NCBI GenBank assembly: GCA_002431865.1
Contig: DJEI01000059.1
Span: 1-45,702 of the forward strand
DNA from: Lachnospiraceae bacterium UBA5902
GTDB lineage: Bacteria > Bacillota > Clostridia > Lachnospirales > Lachnospiraceae
Reading direction: 5' to 3'
DNA length: 45,702 nt
The notes under the pieces were generated by a model. The model was given only the letters and a program-made list of their open reading frames with translations, was not told where the DNA came from and did not search any database. Shown here piece by piece: positions 33,352-42,546 of this stretch. Each line of letters opens with the position of its first letter. Position 1 is the first letter of the stretch. A program made the translations under genes and the position numbers.

Positions 33352-35313
33352 ATGAAACAATTTTTGAAACGTGGACTGGCAATTTTAACGGCATTCATTT
33401 TATGCCTGCAATTTGGAAAGATTGATGCACAGGCGGCAAATGTAGTGATCGCACTGAGCGCAAGTACTGTGAGTGTAGGAAACAATGTTACGGCAACGAT
33501 ATCCGTCAGTGGCTCGGATATTTCCGCATATACGATCTATGTGTCCTACAATTCGAGTGTGCTGCAATATAATTCCGCAAGTGGAAGCGCCATCGTCAAT
33601 GGCGGTGGTGGAACTGTAACGGCAAGTGGAACCTCTGCGGGTTCGTTTTCGATATCCTTTACAGCCATTGCAAACGGCAGTGGAAGTATCACAACAAGTG
33701 GAAGTGATGTCTATGATATCAACGGCAATGCCATATCAATCTCACATGCAGGTGCAACTGTAACGGTTGCAACTGCATCGAACAATGGAGATAACAATAA
33801 TGGAAATGCAACAACAGAGGCCGGAGAGACAACCGAGACAACGGAGGATGACGGCAGATCGGCAGATTGCGATCTGGCAGGTCTGCAGGTATCTCCGGGT
33901 ACATTGACACCTGCATTTTCCGCAGACCGTACGACATACTCGTTACAGGTGGATGAGGATGTTACAAGTGTGGTTGTCAGCGCATCTGCTGCAGATGGCA
34001 ACGCGACAACGAGTGTCTCTGGTGCCAATTCGATTCAGAAGGGAAAAAATACCGTGCGTGTAACGGTTACTGCAGAAAATGGCGCAGTAAAGGTCTATAC
34101 GATCAACGTACAGGCGGGCGAAGATGTCGGAGATCCGGTTGCTACGATCGATGGAAAAGAATATTCATTTGTGATGAACGAGGATGGTCTGGAAGCACCG
34201 GAAGGCTTTACTGCCGGTACGACAACTTATAAGGACTGGGATGTACTTTCTTACGAGTCCCCAAATAAGAAGATCACAGTGGTATGCCTGAAAGACGAGG
34301 ATGGCGAGAATCACTGGTTTATTATGGATGCGGAAAAGGATGTATTTACTCCATATCAGGAGTATTCTTCTCAGTATAACCGTTATATTATAACTGCAGT
34401 TCCAGATGGTGTTGCAATTCCGGATGGATTCAAGGAGACGACTTTGAAGATTGGAGACAATCCGGTCGTTGCTTATCGATCAGAGGATATCGCAGATAAG
34501 GATTTGTATCTTGTTTATGCGATCAATGTTGAGGGCGAGGAAGGCTTTTATGAGTACGATGCAAAGGAACAGGCATTTTTACGCTATGTACCGATAATCG
34601 TGTCAGAGGAAGTACTGGTTCCGGCAACCCCGACTGTGGCAACCCCAAGTGCACCGGCGGAAGTTCCGACAGAGAAGAGTCCGTTCACAAATCCGCTTGT
34701 GATTGGCATTATGGTTGGAGCTGCTGTGATTATTGTGATTCTGATCGTCTGTCTTGTAATCTTTGCAGGACGGATCAATAAGCAGAACAAAGAGATGTTG
34801 GATGCAGAGGATATGATCGCCCAGCTTGCCAATGCAAATAAAGATGTGAATCCAGAGCTTTTGCAGAAGCTTGGACTGGATAAACCGGAGGTTTCCGAGG
34901 AGTTGGAAGCACCGCAGACGGAAACTGCGGATGAGAAGCTGGCGGATGCTGTAATTGAAGGAAGTACAGGCAGTGAGATTCCAACGGTACAGGAAACAGA
35001 GAAGCCGGCAGATCCATCTGATCTGGAACAGACATCTGAGATTCCAAAGGTAGATGGTTCCATTCTTACGCCAGAGGTAAATGCGTTGGTAGAGGAAGTC
35101 AATCGTGATTTCCAGACAAGTATGGGTGGTGGCGAAGCCTATGTGGAAAAATCAGAAAAAGAACTTGCACATGAGGATTATGAGAAGCGTTCCATGGAAA
35201 TCAATAACAAGATCATGACGAATTATGATTCCCAGAAGGATAGCGTGTTTGCAGATGAAACACAAAACAGCGCGACACAGGATGCATCTGCACCGACCGA
35301 TACGAAAGAGTAA
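33352..35313 (+). CDS. Membrane-anchored cohesin protein with cadherin-like domain and acidic cytoplasmic tail
   Basis: 653 residues. Signal peptide (about 1-26, ending AQAANVV), cohesin domain (about 27-145: VVIALSASTVSVGNNVTATI, YTIYVSYNSSVLQYNS, GSFSISFTAIANGSGSI), a Thr/Glu linker, a cadherin-like beta-sandwich (about 173-256), a further unnamed domain (about 260-425), a Pro/Thr spacer and one transmembrane helix (about 449-473) followed by GRINKQNKE. The last 175 residues are acidic, low in complexity and should be cytoplasmic. The gene lies 39 bases after the dockerin gene with its own GGAGG site, so the two are probably cotranscribed and their products partners. Unlike cellulosome scaffoldins there is one cohesin and no SLH or sortase anchor. 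Cohesin assignment is by pattern. Confidence 0.82.
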   Translation: MKQFLKRGLAILTAFILCLQFGKIDAQAANVVIALSASTVSVGNNVTATISVSGSDISAYTIYVSYNSSVLQYNSASGSAIVNGGGGTVTASGTSAGSFSISFTAIANGSGSITTSGSDVYDINGNAISISHAGATVTVATASNNGDNNNGNATTEAGETTETTEDDGRSADCDLAGLQVSPGTLTPAFSADRTTYSLQVDEDVTSVVVSASAADGNATTSVSGANSIQKGKNTVRVTVTAENGAVKVYTINVQAGEDVGDPVATIDGKEYSFVMNEDGLEAPEGFTAGTTTYKDWDVLSYESPNKKITVVCLKDEDGENHWFIMDAEKDVFTPYQEYSSQYNRYIITAVPDGVAIPDGFKETTLKIGDNPVVAYRSEDIADKDLYLVYAINVEGEEGFYEYDAKEQAFLRYVPIIVSEEVLVPATPTVATPSAPAEVPTEKSPFTNPLVIGIMVGAAVIIVILIVCLVIFAGRINKQNKEMLDAEDMIAQLANANKDVNPELLQKLGLDKPEVSEELEAPQTETADEKLADAVIEGSTGSEIPTVQETEKPADPSDLEQTSEIPKVDGSILTPEVNALVEEVNRDFQTSMGGGEAYVEKSEKELAHEDYEKRSMEINNKIMTNYDSQKDSVFADETQNSATQDASAPTDTKE

Positions 35314-35314
35314 A

Positions 35315-35343
35315 TTGACGAAATGCATATACAATGCTATGAT
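35315..35343 (+). promoter_or_regulatory. Extended -10 promoter for glnS
   Basis: TTGACG (35315-35320), 17-base spacer, TATGAT (35338-35343) preceded by TGC, about 30 bases before the glnS start. It begins immediately after the cohesin gene stop codon. Confidence 0.75.
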
Positions 35344-35374
35344 AGAGAAATACTAGAAAAAAAGGAGTACGTTC

Positions 35375-37042
35375 ATGGAAGGTGAAGCAACAGTTTCAAA
35401 GAATTTTATTGAACAGGAGATAGATAAAGATCTGGCGGAGGGAAGATATACAGAGGTTGTAACCCGTTTTCCGCCAGAACCAAACGGATATCTGCATATC
35501 GGACATGCAAAGTCGATTTTGTTAAACTATGGTCTAGCCAAGGAGTATGGCGGAACATTCCATTTCCGGTTTGATGACACGAACCCGACAAAGGAAAAGA
35601 CAGAATATGTGCAGTCCATCATTGATGATATCAAGTGGCTGGGCGCTGATTATGGCGATAAGATTTATTTTGCATCGAACTATTTTGATGCGATGTATGA
35701 GGCAGCAATCAAGCTGATCAAGAAAGGAAAAGCATATGTCTGTGACCTGTCTGCAGATGAGATACGCGAGTACCGCGGAACTTTGAAGGAGCCGGGAAAG
35801 AACAGTCCATACCGTGACAGAAGCGTAGAGGAAAACTTGAAATTATTTGAGGGCATGAAGAACGGAGAATACCCGGATGGAAGCAAGGTATTGCGTGCGA
35901 AGATTGATATGGCAAGTCCGAATATCAACATGCGGGATCCGGTGATCTATCGTATTGCACGTATGACACATCACAATACCGGTGACAAGTGGTGCATCTA
36001 TCCGATGTATGATTTTGCACACCCGATTGAGGATGCCGAGGAGGGAATTACCCATTCTATCTGTACGTTGGAATTTGAGGATCACAGACCACTGTACGAT
36101 TGGGTAGTACGGGAGCTGGAATATAAGAATCCACCGAGACAGATTGAGTTTGCCAAGCTGTATCTGACAAATGTAGTTACAGGTAAGCGGTATATCAAAA
36201 AACTGGTAGAAGATGGAATTGTAGATGGCTGGGATGATCCGAGACTGGTATCTATTGCGGCACTTCGTAGACGTGGATTTACAAGAGAATCTATTAAGAT
36301 GTTTATGGAGATGGTTGGTGTCTCCAAGTCACAAAGTTCTGTAGATTATGCAATGCTGGAGTATTGTATCCGTGAGGATCTTCGATTGAAAGCAAATCGT
36401 ATGATGGCGGTGATAGATCCGATTAAGCTTGTGATTGACAACTATCCGGAAGGACAGGTGGAATATTTTGATATTGATAACAATCAGGAGGACGAAGCAG
36501 CGGGTAAACGTCAGGTCGCATTTTCAAGAGAGTTATATATTGAACGTGAAGATTTTATGGAAGAGCCACCAAAGAAGTATTTCCGGTTGTTCCCTGGAAA
36601 TGAAGTGCGATTAAAGGGAGCTTATTTTGTAAAGTGCGTGGATTATAAGAAGGATGAAAATGGTATTGTAACGGAGATTCATTGCACCTATGACCCGGAA
36701 ACCCGAAGCGGATCCGGCTTTGAAGGCAGAAAGGTGAAAGGAACGATCCACTGGGTATCTGCAGAAAGTGCAGTGGATGCAGAGGTTCGTCTGTATGAAA
36801 ATATCGTGGATGAAGAAAAGGGAAAACTCAATGAAGATGGAACCCTGAACTATAATCCAAATTCTTTGACGGTTTTAAAGAACTGTAAGCTTGAGGCGGC
36901 ATTGGGAGAGGCTGCCAAGGGCGATAAGTTCCAGTTCCTGCGTCATGGATATTTCTGCGTGGACGAGAAAGATACGACAGAAGATCATTTGGTATTTAAC
37001 CGGATTGTCTCATTAAAGAGTTCATACAAGCCGGGTAAATAA
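35375..37042 (+). CDS. glnS: Glutaminyl-tRNA synthetase
   Basis: 555 residues, class I. The HIGH motif is in [15 protein letters not shown] (near 31-45), and the Rossmann domain continues with [11 protein letters not shown] and [19 protein letters not shown]. The two C-terminal beta-barrels of GlnRS-type enzymes are present (about 340-555). The usual KMSKS-like loop (VMSKRKL in E. coli) reads [11 protein letters not shown] here, which I take as a lineage variant. It charges tRNA-Gln directly, so this organism need not rely only on the GatCAB route. A strong promoter and GGAG site precede it. The gene is followed 37 bases later by the DUF2225 gene. Confidence 0.95.
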   Translation: MEGEATVSKNFIEQEIDKDLAEGRYTEVVTRFPPEPNGYLHIGHAKSILLNYGLAKEYGGTFHFRFDDTNPTKEKTEYVQSIIDDIKWLGADYGDKIYFASNYFDAMYEAAIKLIKKGKAYVCDLSADEIREYRGTLKEPGKNSPYRDRSVEENLKLFEGMKNGEYPDGSKVLRAKIDMASPNINMRDPVIYRIARMTHHNTGDKWCIYPMYDFAHPIEDAEEGITHSICTLEFEDHRPLYDWVVRELEYKNPPRQIEFAKLYLTNVVTGKRYIKKLVEDGIVDGWDDPRLVSIAALRRRGFTRESIKMFMEMVGVSKSQSSVDYAMLEYCIREDLRLKANRMMAVIDPIKLVIDNYPEGQVEYFDIDNNQEDEAAGKRQVAFSRELYIEREDFMEEPPKKYFRLFPGNEVRLKGAYFVKCVDYKKDENGIVTEIHCTYDPETRSGSGFEGRKVKGTIHWVSAESAVDAEVRLYENIVDEEKGKLNEDGTLNYNPNSLTVLKNCKLEAALGEAAKGDKFQFLRHGYFCVDEKDTTEDHLVFNRIVSLKSSYKPGK

Positions 37043-37079
37043 GAGTAGCAACAGGGGTGTTAGGCAGAGGAGGATTGAG

Positions 37080-37949
37080 ATGGGCATTTTTTCCACAATC
37101 GGAAATCTTGGCCTTGGTGATTTTGATGAATCAAAGATTTTAGACAACGATTCCGGAGCAGCTGCACAGCGTGGCGCAGCGGAAACCAAAGAGACAAAGT
37201 CACCGGAGGAGCTGGAGAAAGAAGCATTGTTTGATAAGACTTATGAATGCCCGATTTGTAATCTGACATTTAAGACAAAATGCGTGCGGGCTGGAAAGGT
37301 CCGGCTGGAAAGCAAAGATACGGATCTTCGACCGATTTATAATCATATAGATCCAATCAAGTATGATGTGATTACCTGCGACAAGTGTGGATATTCTGCG
37401 CTTGGCAGATATTTTGGCAAGCTGATGAACCGGCAGATCCGGGATATCAGTGAACAGATCGGTTCGAGGTTCAATGGTATAGAGCCGGCAATCCAGAAGG
37501 ATATCTTTACGTATGATGATGCAATCACACGCTATCAGTTGGCACTGATTACAGCAATGGTGAAAAAAGCAAAAAACAGTGAGAGGGCATATACGTGCCT
37601 GAAATACGCATGGGTACTGCGTGGAAAACGGCAGTATCTGGCAGCAAGACCAGAAGGTATCACACAGGAGGAAAATCGCTCCCTGTATATGGATGAAAGA
37701 GAATGTTTAAAAAATGCGTATGAAGGATTTTTGAAGGCAATCTCAACAGAGACGTTCCCGATGGCGGGAATGGATGAAAATACACTCCACTATCTATTAG
37801 CGGATTTAGCGCGCAGACTTGGAAAAAACCAGGATGCACTGCGGTTATTGTCCGTTGTGATTACATCGCGGTTGGCATCTTCACGTATGAAGGATGAGGC
37901 ACTGAGGCTGAAAGATATGATTCGGGAGAGTATTAAGAACAATAAATGA
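37080..37949 (+). CDS. DUF2225 family protein with Cys-pair zinc-ribbon-like motifs
   Basis: 289 residues with no signal peptide. The N-terminal third carries CPICNLTFKTKC (about 57-68) and, further on, CDKCGYSALGRYF (about 101-113), two Cys pairs that likely bind one zinc. The C-terminal half is helical and has TPR-like repeats (YTCLKYAWVLRGK, LADLARRLGKNQDAL). DUF2225 proteins are common in clostridia; no function is established. It starts after GAGGAGG and probably belongs to the glnS transcript. A cytoplasmic role in protein-protein contact is the most I can infer. Confidence 0.85.
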   Translation: MGIFSTIGNLGLGDFDESKILDNDSGAAAQRGAAETKETKSPEELEKEALFDKTYECPICNLTFKTKCVRAGKVRLESKDTDLRPIYNHIDPIKYDVITCDKCGYSALGRYFGKLMNRQIRDISEQIGSRFNGIEPAIQKDIFTYDDAITRYQLALITAMVKKAKNSERAYTCLKYAWVLRGKRQYLAARPEGITQEENRSLYMDERECLKNAYEGFLKAISTETFPMAGMDENTLHYLLADLARRLGKNQDALRLLSVVITSRLASSRMKDEALRLKDMIRESIKNNK

Positions 37950-37985
37950 GATGGAGCATAATCTGTAATAACAGATTGATTTAGT

Positions 37986-38627
37986 ATGGATGCAAATAAT
38001 ATTATGACAGACATTCCTTTGCACATGTATGAACCAGAAGAGGAAGATTACAGTGTTTATATTGTGTTGTCCAAGACACAGACACTTCCATCACGTGTGA
38101 TCAAGCTGTGGACGCGGGAGCCATATGCGCATACATCACTGGCGATGGATGTGGAATTAAAGGAAATGTATAGCTTCGCAAGAAAGCACTTACATAATCC
38201 GTTTGACTGCGGATTTATCAATGAAGACATCACGACGGGGGTATTTGGGCGTGATGTCCAGACAACATGCAGAATCGGGAGACTGCGTGTGACGAAACAA
38301 CAGTATGAAAAGATCATGGAAATACTGGAACAATTTAAGAGTGAAAAAGCATTTTATCGATATAATTATCTTGGAATTTTAGGTGTGATGTGCCAGAGAT
38401 CGGTGGAACGGCGATACAATTATTTCTGTTCACAGTTTGTGTCGTATGTTCTGCGTAAGGCGGGGATTTCATTGATTATGAAGAAGCCGGGATTGACCTG
38501 TCCACGTGATTTTCGGATGTGTGATGATCTGGAAATCATCTATGAAGGAAAATTACGTAATTACAGGAATTATCTGAAACTGCATTTCCTGCGGGATGCA
38601 GAGACAGGAGATTATATTGTAAACTAA
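37986..38627 (+). CDS. Putative circularly permuted papain-like (NlpC/P60-superfamily, YiiX-like) protein
   Basis: 213 residues, no signal peptide. The N-terminal part, YSVYIVLSKTQTLPSRVIK then PYAHTSLAMD (His49), and the later NYFCSQFVSYVLRKAGI (Cys148) give the His-before-Cys order of permuted papain-fold enzymes, in which the Cys begins a helix. Family members cleave or bind amide or ester bonds; some are lipid or peptide amidases. The substrate here is unknown. No clear ribosome binding site precedes the ATG; a second in-frame ATG at 38004 is possible. It ends with an intrinsic terminator, closing the glnS-led transcript. The fold assignment is inference from motif order. Confidence 0.65.
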   Translation: MDANNIMTDIPLHMYEPEEEDYSVYIVLSKTQTLPSRVIKLWTREPYAHTSLAMDVELKEMYSFARKHLHNPFDCGFINEDITTGVFGRDVQTTCRIGRLRVTKQQYEKIMEILEQFKSEKAFYRYNYLGILGVMCQRSVERRYNYFCSQFVSYVLRKAGISLIMKKPGLTCPRDFRMCDDLEIIYEGKLRNYRNYLKLHFLRDAETGDYIVN

Positions 38628-38630
38628 GTA

Positions 38631-38664
38631 AAGAGAGCACAACGGGATCGCTGTGCTCTCTTTT
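38631..38664 (+). terminator. Intrinsic terminator after the permuted papain-like gene
   Basis: Eleven-base stem AAGAGAGCACA (38631-38641) with TGTGCTCTCTT (38652-38662), then T residues. Confidence 0.88.
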
Positions 38665-38723
38665 GCGCAATAAGATGGGAAATGCCCGTCTGAATGAGAT
38701 ACAAGAAAATGGAGGAACAAAAA

Positions 38724-39443
38724 ATGGCAGAACAGTTGTATACGATTCCTGTGAATGACGCATTTACGACGGACTGTGAATGTCCAATCTGCGAGATGAA
38801 CCGGCAGTTGGAACGGAATGCAATCGATTACACGATGGGACCAAGTTATATGGAGGATGATAACCGTGCGATGACGGATGAGCAGGGCTTTTGTGCGCAC
38901 CATGTACGGATGCTCTATGCAGAGAAGAACCGGCTTGGGCTTGCCCTGATGTTAAAGACACACACAGATAAGACCATCCGGGATTTGAAGGCACTGAGTA
39001 CCGGAAAGCCGATTGTGTCGGGTGGACTCTTCAAGAAGCAGGCAAGCTCTTCCGTCAGTGACTATATCAAGCGGCTGGAGGATTCGTGCTTTATCTGTAA
39101 CCGGATGAAGGAGACGTCGATGCGGTACATCGATACGATCTTCCATCTGTGGAAGAAAGAATCGGAGTTCCGTGAGAAATTTGCAAACTGCAAGGGCTTT
39201 TGTACCTATCATTATGGAATCCTGTATGATGAGGGCAGTGTGAAGCTTCCGAAAGATGCCTATGCAGAATTTCAGGAGATTTTGAACAAGACATATTTTG
39301 CTGGTATGGAGCGGGTGAACGGTGATATCGGCTGGTTTATCAACAAGTTCGATTACCGGTTTAAGGACGAGCCGTGGAAGAATGCGAAGGATTCGCTGCC
39401 ACGGGGCATCATCAAGACGAACCATACGATCATAGAATCATAA
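38724..39443 (+). CDS. DUF6062 family protein with duplicated Cys/His motifs
   Basis: 239 residues, no membrane segment. It contains the same metal-site pattern twice: Cys20/Cys23 (CPIC), Cys57 and His60 (GFCAHH), then Cys122/Cys125 (CFIC), Cys160 and His163 (GFCTYH). The two units are offset by about 102 residues with nearly equal spacing, which suggests an internal duplication that binds two zinc ions or an iron-sulfur cluster. This matches DUF6062, a clostridial family without known function. The ATG eight bases after GGAGG is chosen over ATGs at 38694 and 38709. No clear promoter is seen between the upstream terminator and this gene. Confidence 0.82.
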   Translation: MAEQLYTIPVNDAFTTDCECPICEMNRQLERNAIDYTMGPSYMEDDNRAMTDEQGFCAHHVRMLYAEKNRLGLALMLKTHTDKTIRDLKALSTGKPIVSGGLFKKQASSSVSDYIKRLEDSCFICNRMKETSMRYIDTIFHLWKKESEFREKFANCKGFCTYHYGILYDEGSVKLPKDAYAEFQEILNKTYFAGMERVNGDIGWFINKFDYRFKDEPWKNAKDSLPRGIIKTNHTIIES

Positions 39444-39534
39444 TGGAATAGCATAAAAACAGGATAGGAATCATACATTATATACGGGCTGTCCGGCAAA
39501 TTGTGTCCATTTGGTTAAATTTACAAATTAGGGG

Positions 39535-39562
39535 TTGATTTTTTCAGAAAAATGAGTACAAT
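39535..39562 (+). promoter_or_regulatory. SigA-type promoter for groESL
   Basis: TTGATT (39535-39540), 16-base spacer, TACAAT (39557-39562). The predicted start of transcription is just before the CIRCE element. Confidence 0.72.
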
Positions 39563-39572
39563 AAGAATTATG

Positions 39573-39599
39573 TTAGCACTCGACAAATATGAGTGCTAA
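39573..39599 (+). promoter_or_regulatory. CIRCE operator (HrcA binding site)
   Basis: Perfect TTAGCACTC (39573-39581), nine-base spacer, GAGTGCTAA (39591-39599). HrcA binds this inverted repeat and represses groESL until heat or misfolded protein titrates GroEL. hrcA itself is not in the window. Confidence 0.97.
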
Positions 39600-39627
39600 A
39601 AGTTAAAAATAGGAGGTCGGGTATATT

Positions 39628-39912
39628 ATGAAGTTAACACCGTTAGGAGACAGAGTTGTATTAAAGCAGTCCGTTGCAGAAGAAACGACAAAATCAGGTA
39701 TCGTTCTTCCAACACAGTCACAGGAAAAACCACAGTATGCAGAGGTCGTTGAAGTTGGCCCTGGCGCTGTCGTAGATGGCGAGAAGGTTCCAATGGAAGT
39801 AAAGGCTGGCGATAAAGTAATCTATTCAAGATATGCAGGAACAGAAGTAAAGCTTGGAGAAGATGAGTACATCATTGTAAAGCAGGCAGACATTCTTGCA
39901 ATCGTTCAGTAG
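39628..39912 (+). CDS. groES: Co-chaperonin GroES
   Basis: 94 residues, the lid of the GroEL chamber. LTPLGDRVVLK at the N-terminus, the mobile loop that contacts GroEL (EETTKSGIVLP, about 15-26) and the C-terminal YIIVKQADILAIV are all typical. The start follows AGGAGG. Expression is under CIRCE/HrcA control. Its stop codon sits directly on a second AGGAGG that serves a small reading frame in an unusually long gap before groEL. Confidence 0.97.
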   Translation: MKLTPLGDRVVLKQSVAEETTKSGIVLPTQSQEKPQYAEVVEVGPGAVVDGEKVPMEVKAGDKVIYSRYAGTEVKLGEDEYIIVKQADILAIVQ

Positions 39913-39914
39913 GA

Positions 39915-41702
<1,788 letters not shown>

Positions 41703-41721
41703 TAACCTGAGCAACGCATAG

Positions 41722-41782
41722 AAAAATAAAAACACGGCGGTTACGCAAGTTTGCTTGTGGTAACCGCCGTGTTTTTATTTTT
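41722..41782 (+). terminator. Very strong bidirectional terminator after groEL
   Basis: A perfect 23-base inverted repeat: arms 41722-41744 and 41760-41782 with GC-rich core CACGGCGGTTAC and A/T-rich bases at the foot. The 15-base loop can form a further CAAG/CTTG pairing. The T-rich foot on either strand makes it bidirectional. Confidence 0.93.
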
Positions 41783-41784
41783 AT

Positions 41785-41880
41785 GTATGTTGCGAAGCAA
41801 CATACTGAGCTGGAGCGAAGCGGAAGCGAAGTAGCGTTGCCCGGGTTATTAGATTTGCGTCTTGCGGCTGCATGCTCAGT
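41785..41880. repeat. Palindromic element of unknown function between groEL and hicA
   Basis: Immediately after the groEL terminator, a nine-base perfect stem GTATGTTGC (41785-41793) and GCAACATAC (41797-41805) closes on a GAA triloop. A second pairing, ACTGAGC (41804-41810) with GCTCAGT (41874-41880), encloses a GC-rich stretch with repeated GCGAAG motifs. The GAA-loop hairpin resembles the one in the groES-groEL gap (loop GAA closed by C-G). It may be a member of a dispersed palindromic repeat family; the remaining bases to the hicA promoter are AT-rich. Confidence 0.45.
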
Positions 41881-41903
41881 TTATTACAATTCATCCTTTT
41901 ATA

Positions 41904-41932
41904 TTGACAATACGTATGATTACGTATACAAT
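41904..41932 (+). promoter_or_regulatory. hicAB promoter with an inverted-repeat operator in its spacer
   Basis: TTGACA (41904-41909), 17-base spacer, TACAAT (41927-41932). A perfect inverted repeat ATACGTA-TGAT-TACGTAT (41910-41927) fills the spacer. Binding of HicB here would block RNA polymerase, the usual autoregulation of a toxin-antitoxin operon. Confidence 0.78.
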
Positions 41933-41950
41933 AATAAAAAAGAGAAAGGT

Positions 41951-42148
41951 ATGCCAACAACATCAAAAGCAATGATAAAAAAATTGAAAAAATATGGATT
42001 TCAAATCATATCACAAAATGGATCACATGTGAAATTAACAAATGAAGAAACACAAAAAACAGTGATTGTGCCATATCACTGTAAAGATTTGAAAATAGGT
42101 TTGGAACAGGCAATATTAAAACAGGCAGGAATAAAGGAGGAGAAATAA
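41951..42148 (+). CDS. hicA: HicA family toxin (mRNA interferase)
   Basis: 65 residues with the double-stranded RNA-binding-like fold of HicA. KAMIKKLKKYGFQIISQNGSH carries the catalytic His26 in the GSH motif (first part quoted: KAMIKKLKKYGF). The end reads DLKIGLEQAILKQAGI. HicA cleaves mRNA and tmRNA when not held by HicB. The start follows GAGAAAGG; open codons upstream cross the promoter and operator and are not coding. The gene is more AT-rich than its neighbours, consistent with horizontal transfer. It is followed two bases later by hicB. Confidence 0.93.
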   Translation: MPTTSKAMIKKLKKYGFQIISQNGSHVKLTNEETQKTVIVPYHCKDLKIGLEQAILKQAGIKEEK

Positions 42149-42150
42149 CT

Positions 42151-42546
42151 ATGCATCATTATTTTTATCCGGCTATATTTCATAACGACGAGAAGGGCGG
42201 CTATTGGATTTCATTTCCAGACTTCCCGGAATGTATGACACAGGGAGAAACAATGGAAGAAGCCTACGAGATGGCTGTAGAAGCAATGGGATTATGCATT
42301 GACGACCGGCTGAAAAACGAAGAATCGTTGCCGGAAGTATCTGCTCCTGTGGATTATATACTGCAGGAGGGCGATTTTTCCTGCCTGATAGAATTTGATC
42401 TGGTACAGTACAGGAAAAAACACAACACAAAATCTGTAAAGAAAACACTTAGTATTCCGGAATGGTTAAATGAAGCGGCGATGGAACATGACATCAATTT
42501 CTCTCAGGTACTTCAAGAAGCATTGATGAAGAAAATAGGAATTTAA
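42151..42546 (+). CDS. hicB: HicB family antitoxin
   Basis: 131 residues. The N-terminal partial RNase H-like domain has the family motif GGYWISFPDFPECMTQGETM and EEAYEMAVEAMG, which binds and blocks HicA. The C-terminal segment (about 97-131: KKTLSIPEWLNEAAMEHDI, then FSQVLQEAL) looks like a ribbon-helix-helix DNA-binding domain, so HicB should bind the inverted repeat in the hicAB promoter. It has a GGAGG site inside the end of hicA. Its stop codon overlaps that of the convergent LysR gene. Confidence 0.94.
   Translation: MHHYFYPAIFHNDEKGGYWISFPDFPECMTQGETMEEAYEMAVEAMGLCIDDRLKNEESLPEVSAPVDYILQEGDFSCLIEFDLVQYRKKHNTKSVKKTLSIPEWLNEAAMEHDINFSQVLQEALMKKIGI

Noticed and set aside
41783..41950. 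Upstream extension of the hicA frame (about 56 codons)
   Set aside because: It crosses a palindromic element, the hicAB promoter and its operator. HicA proteins start at the ATG after GAGAAAGG.
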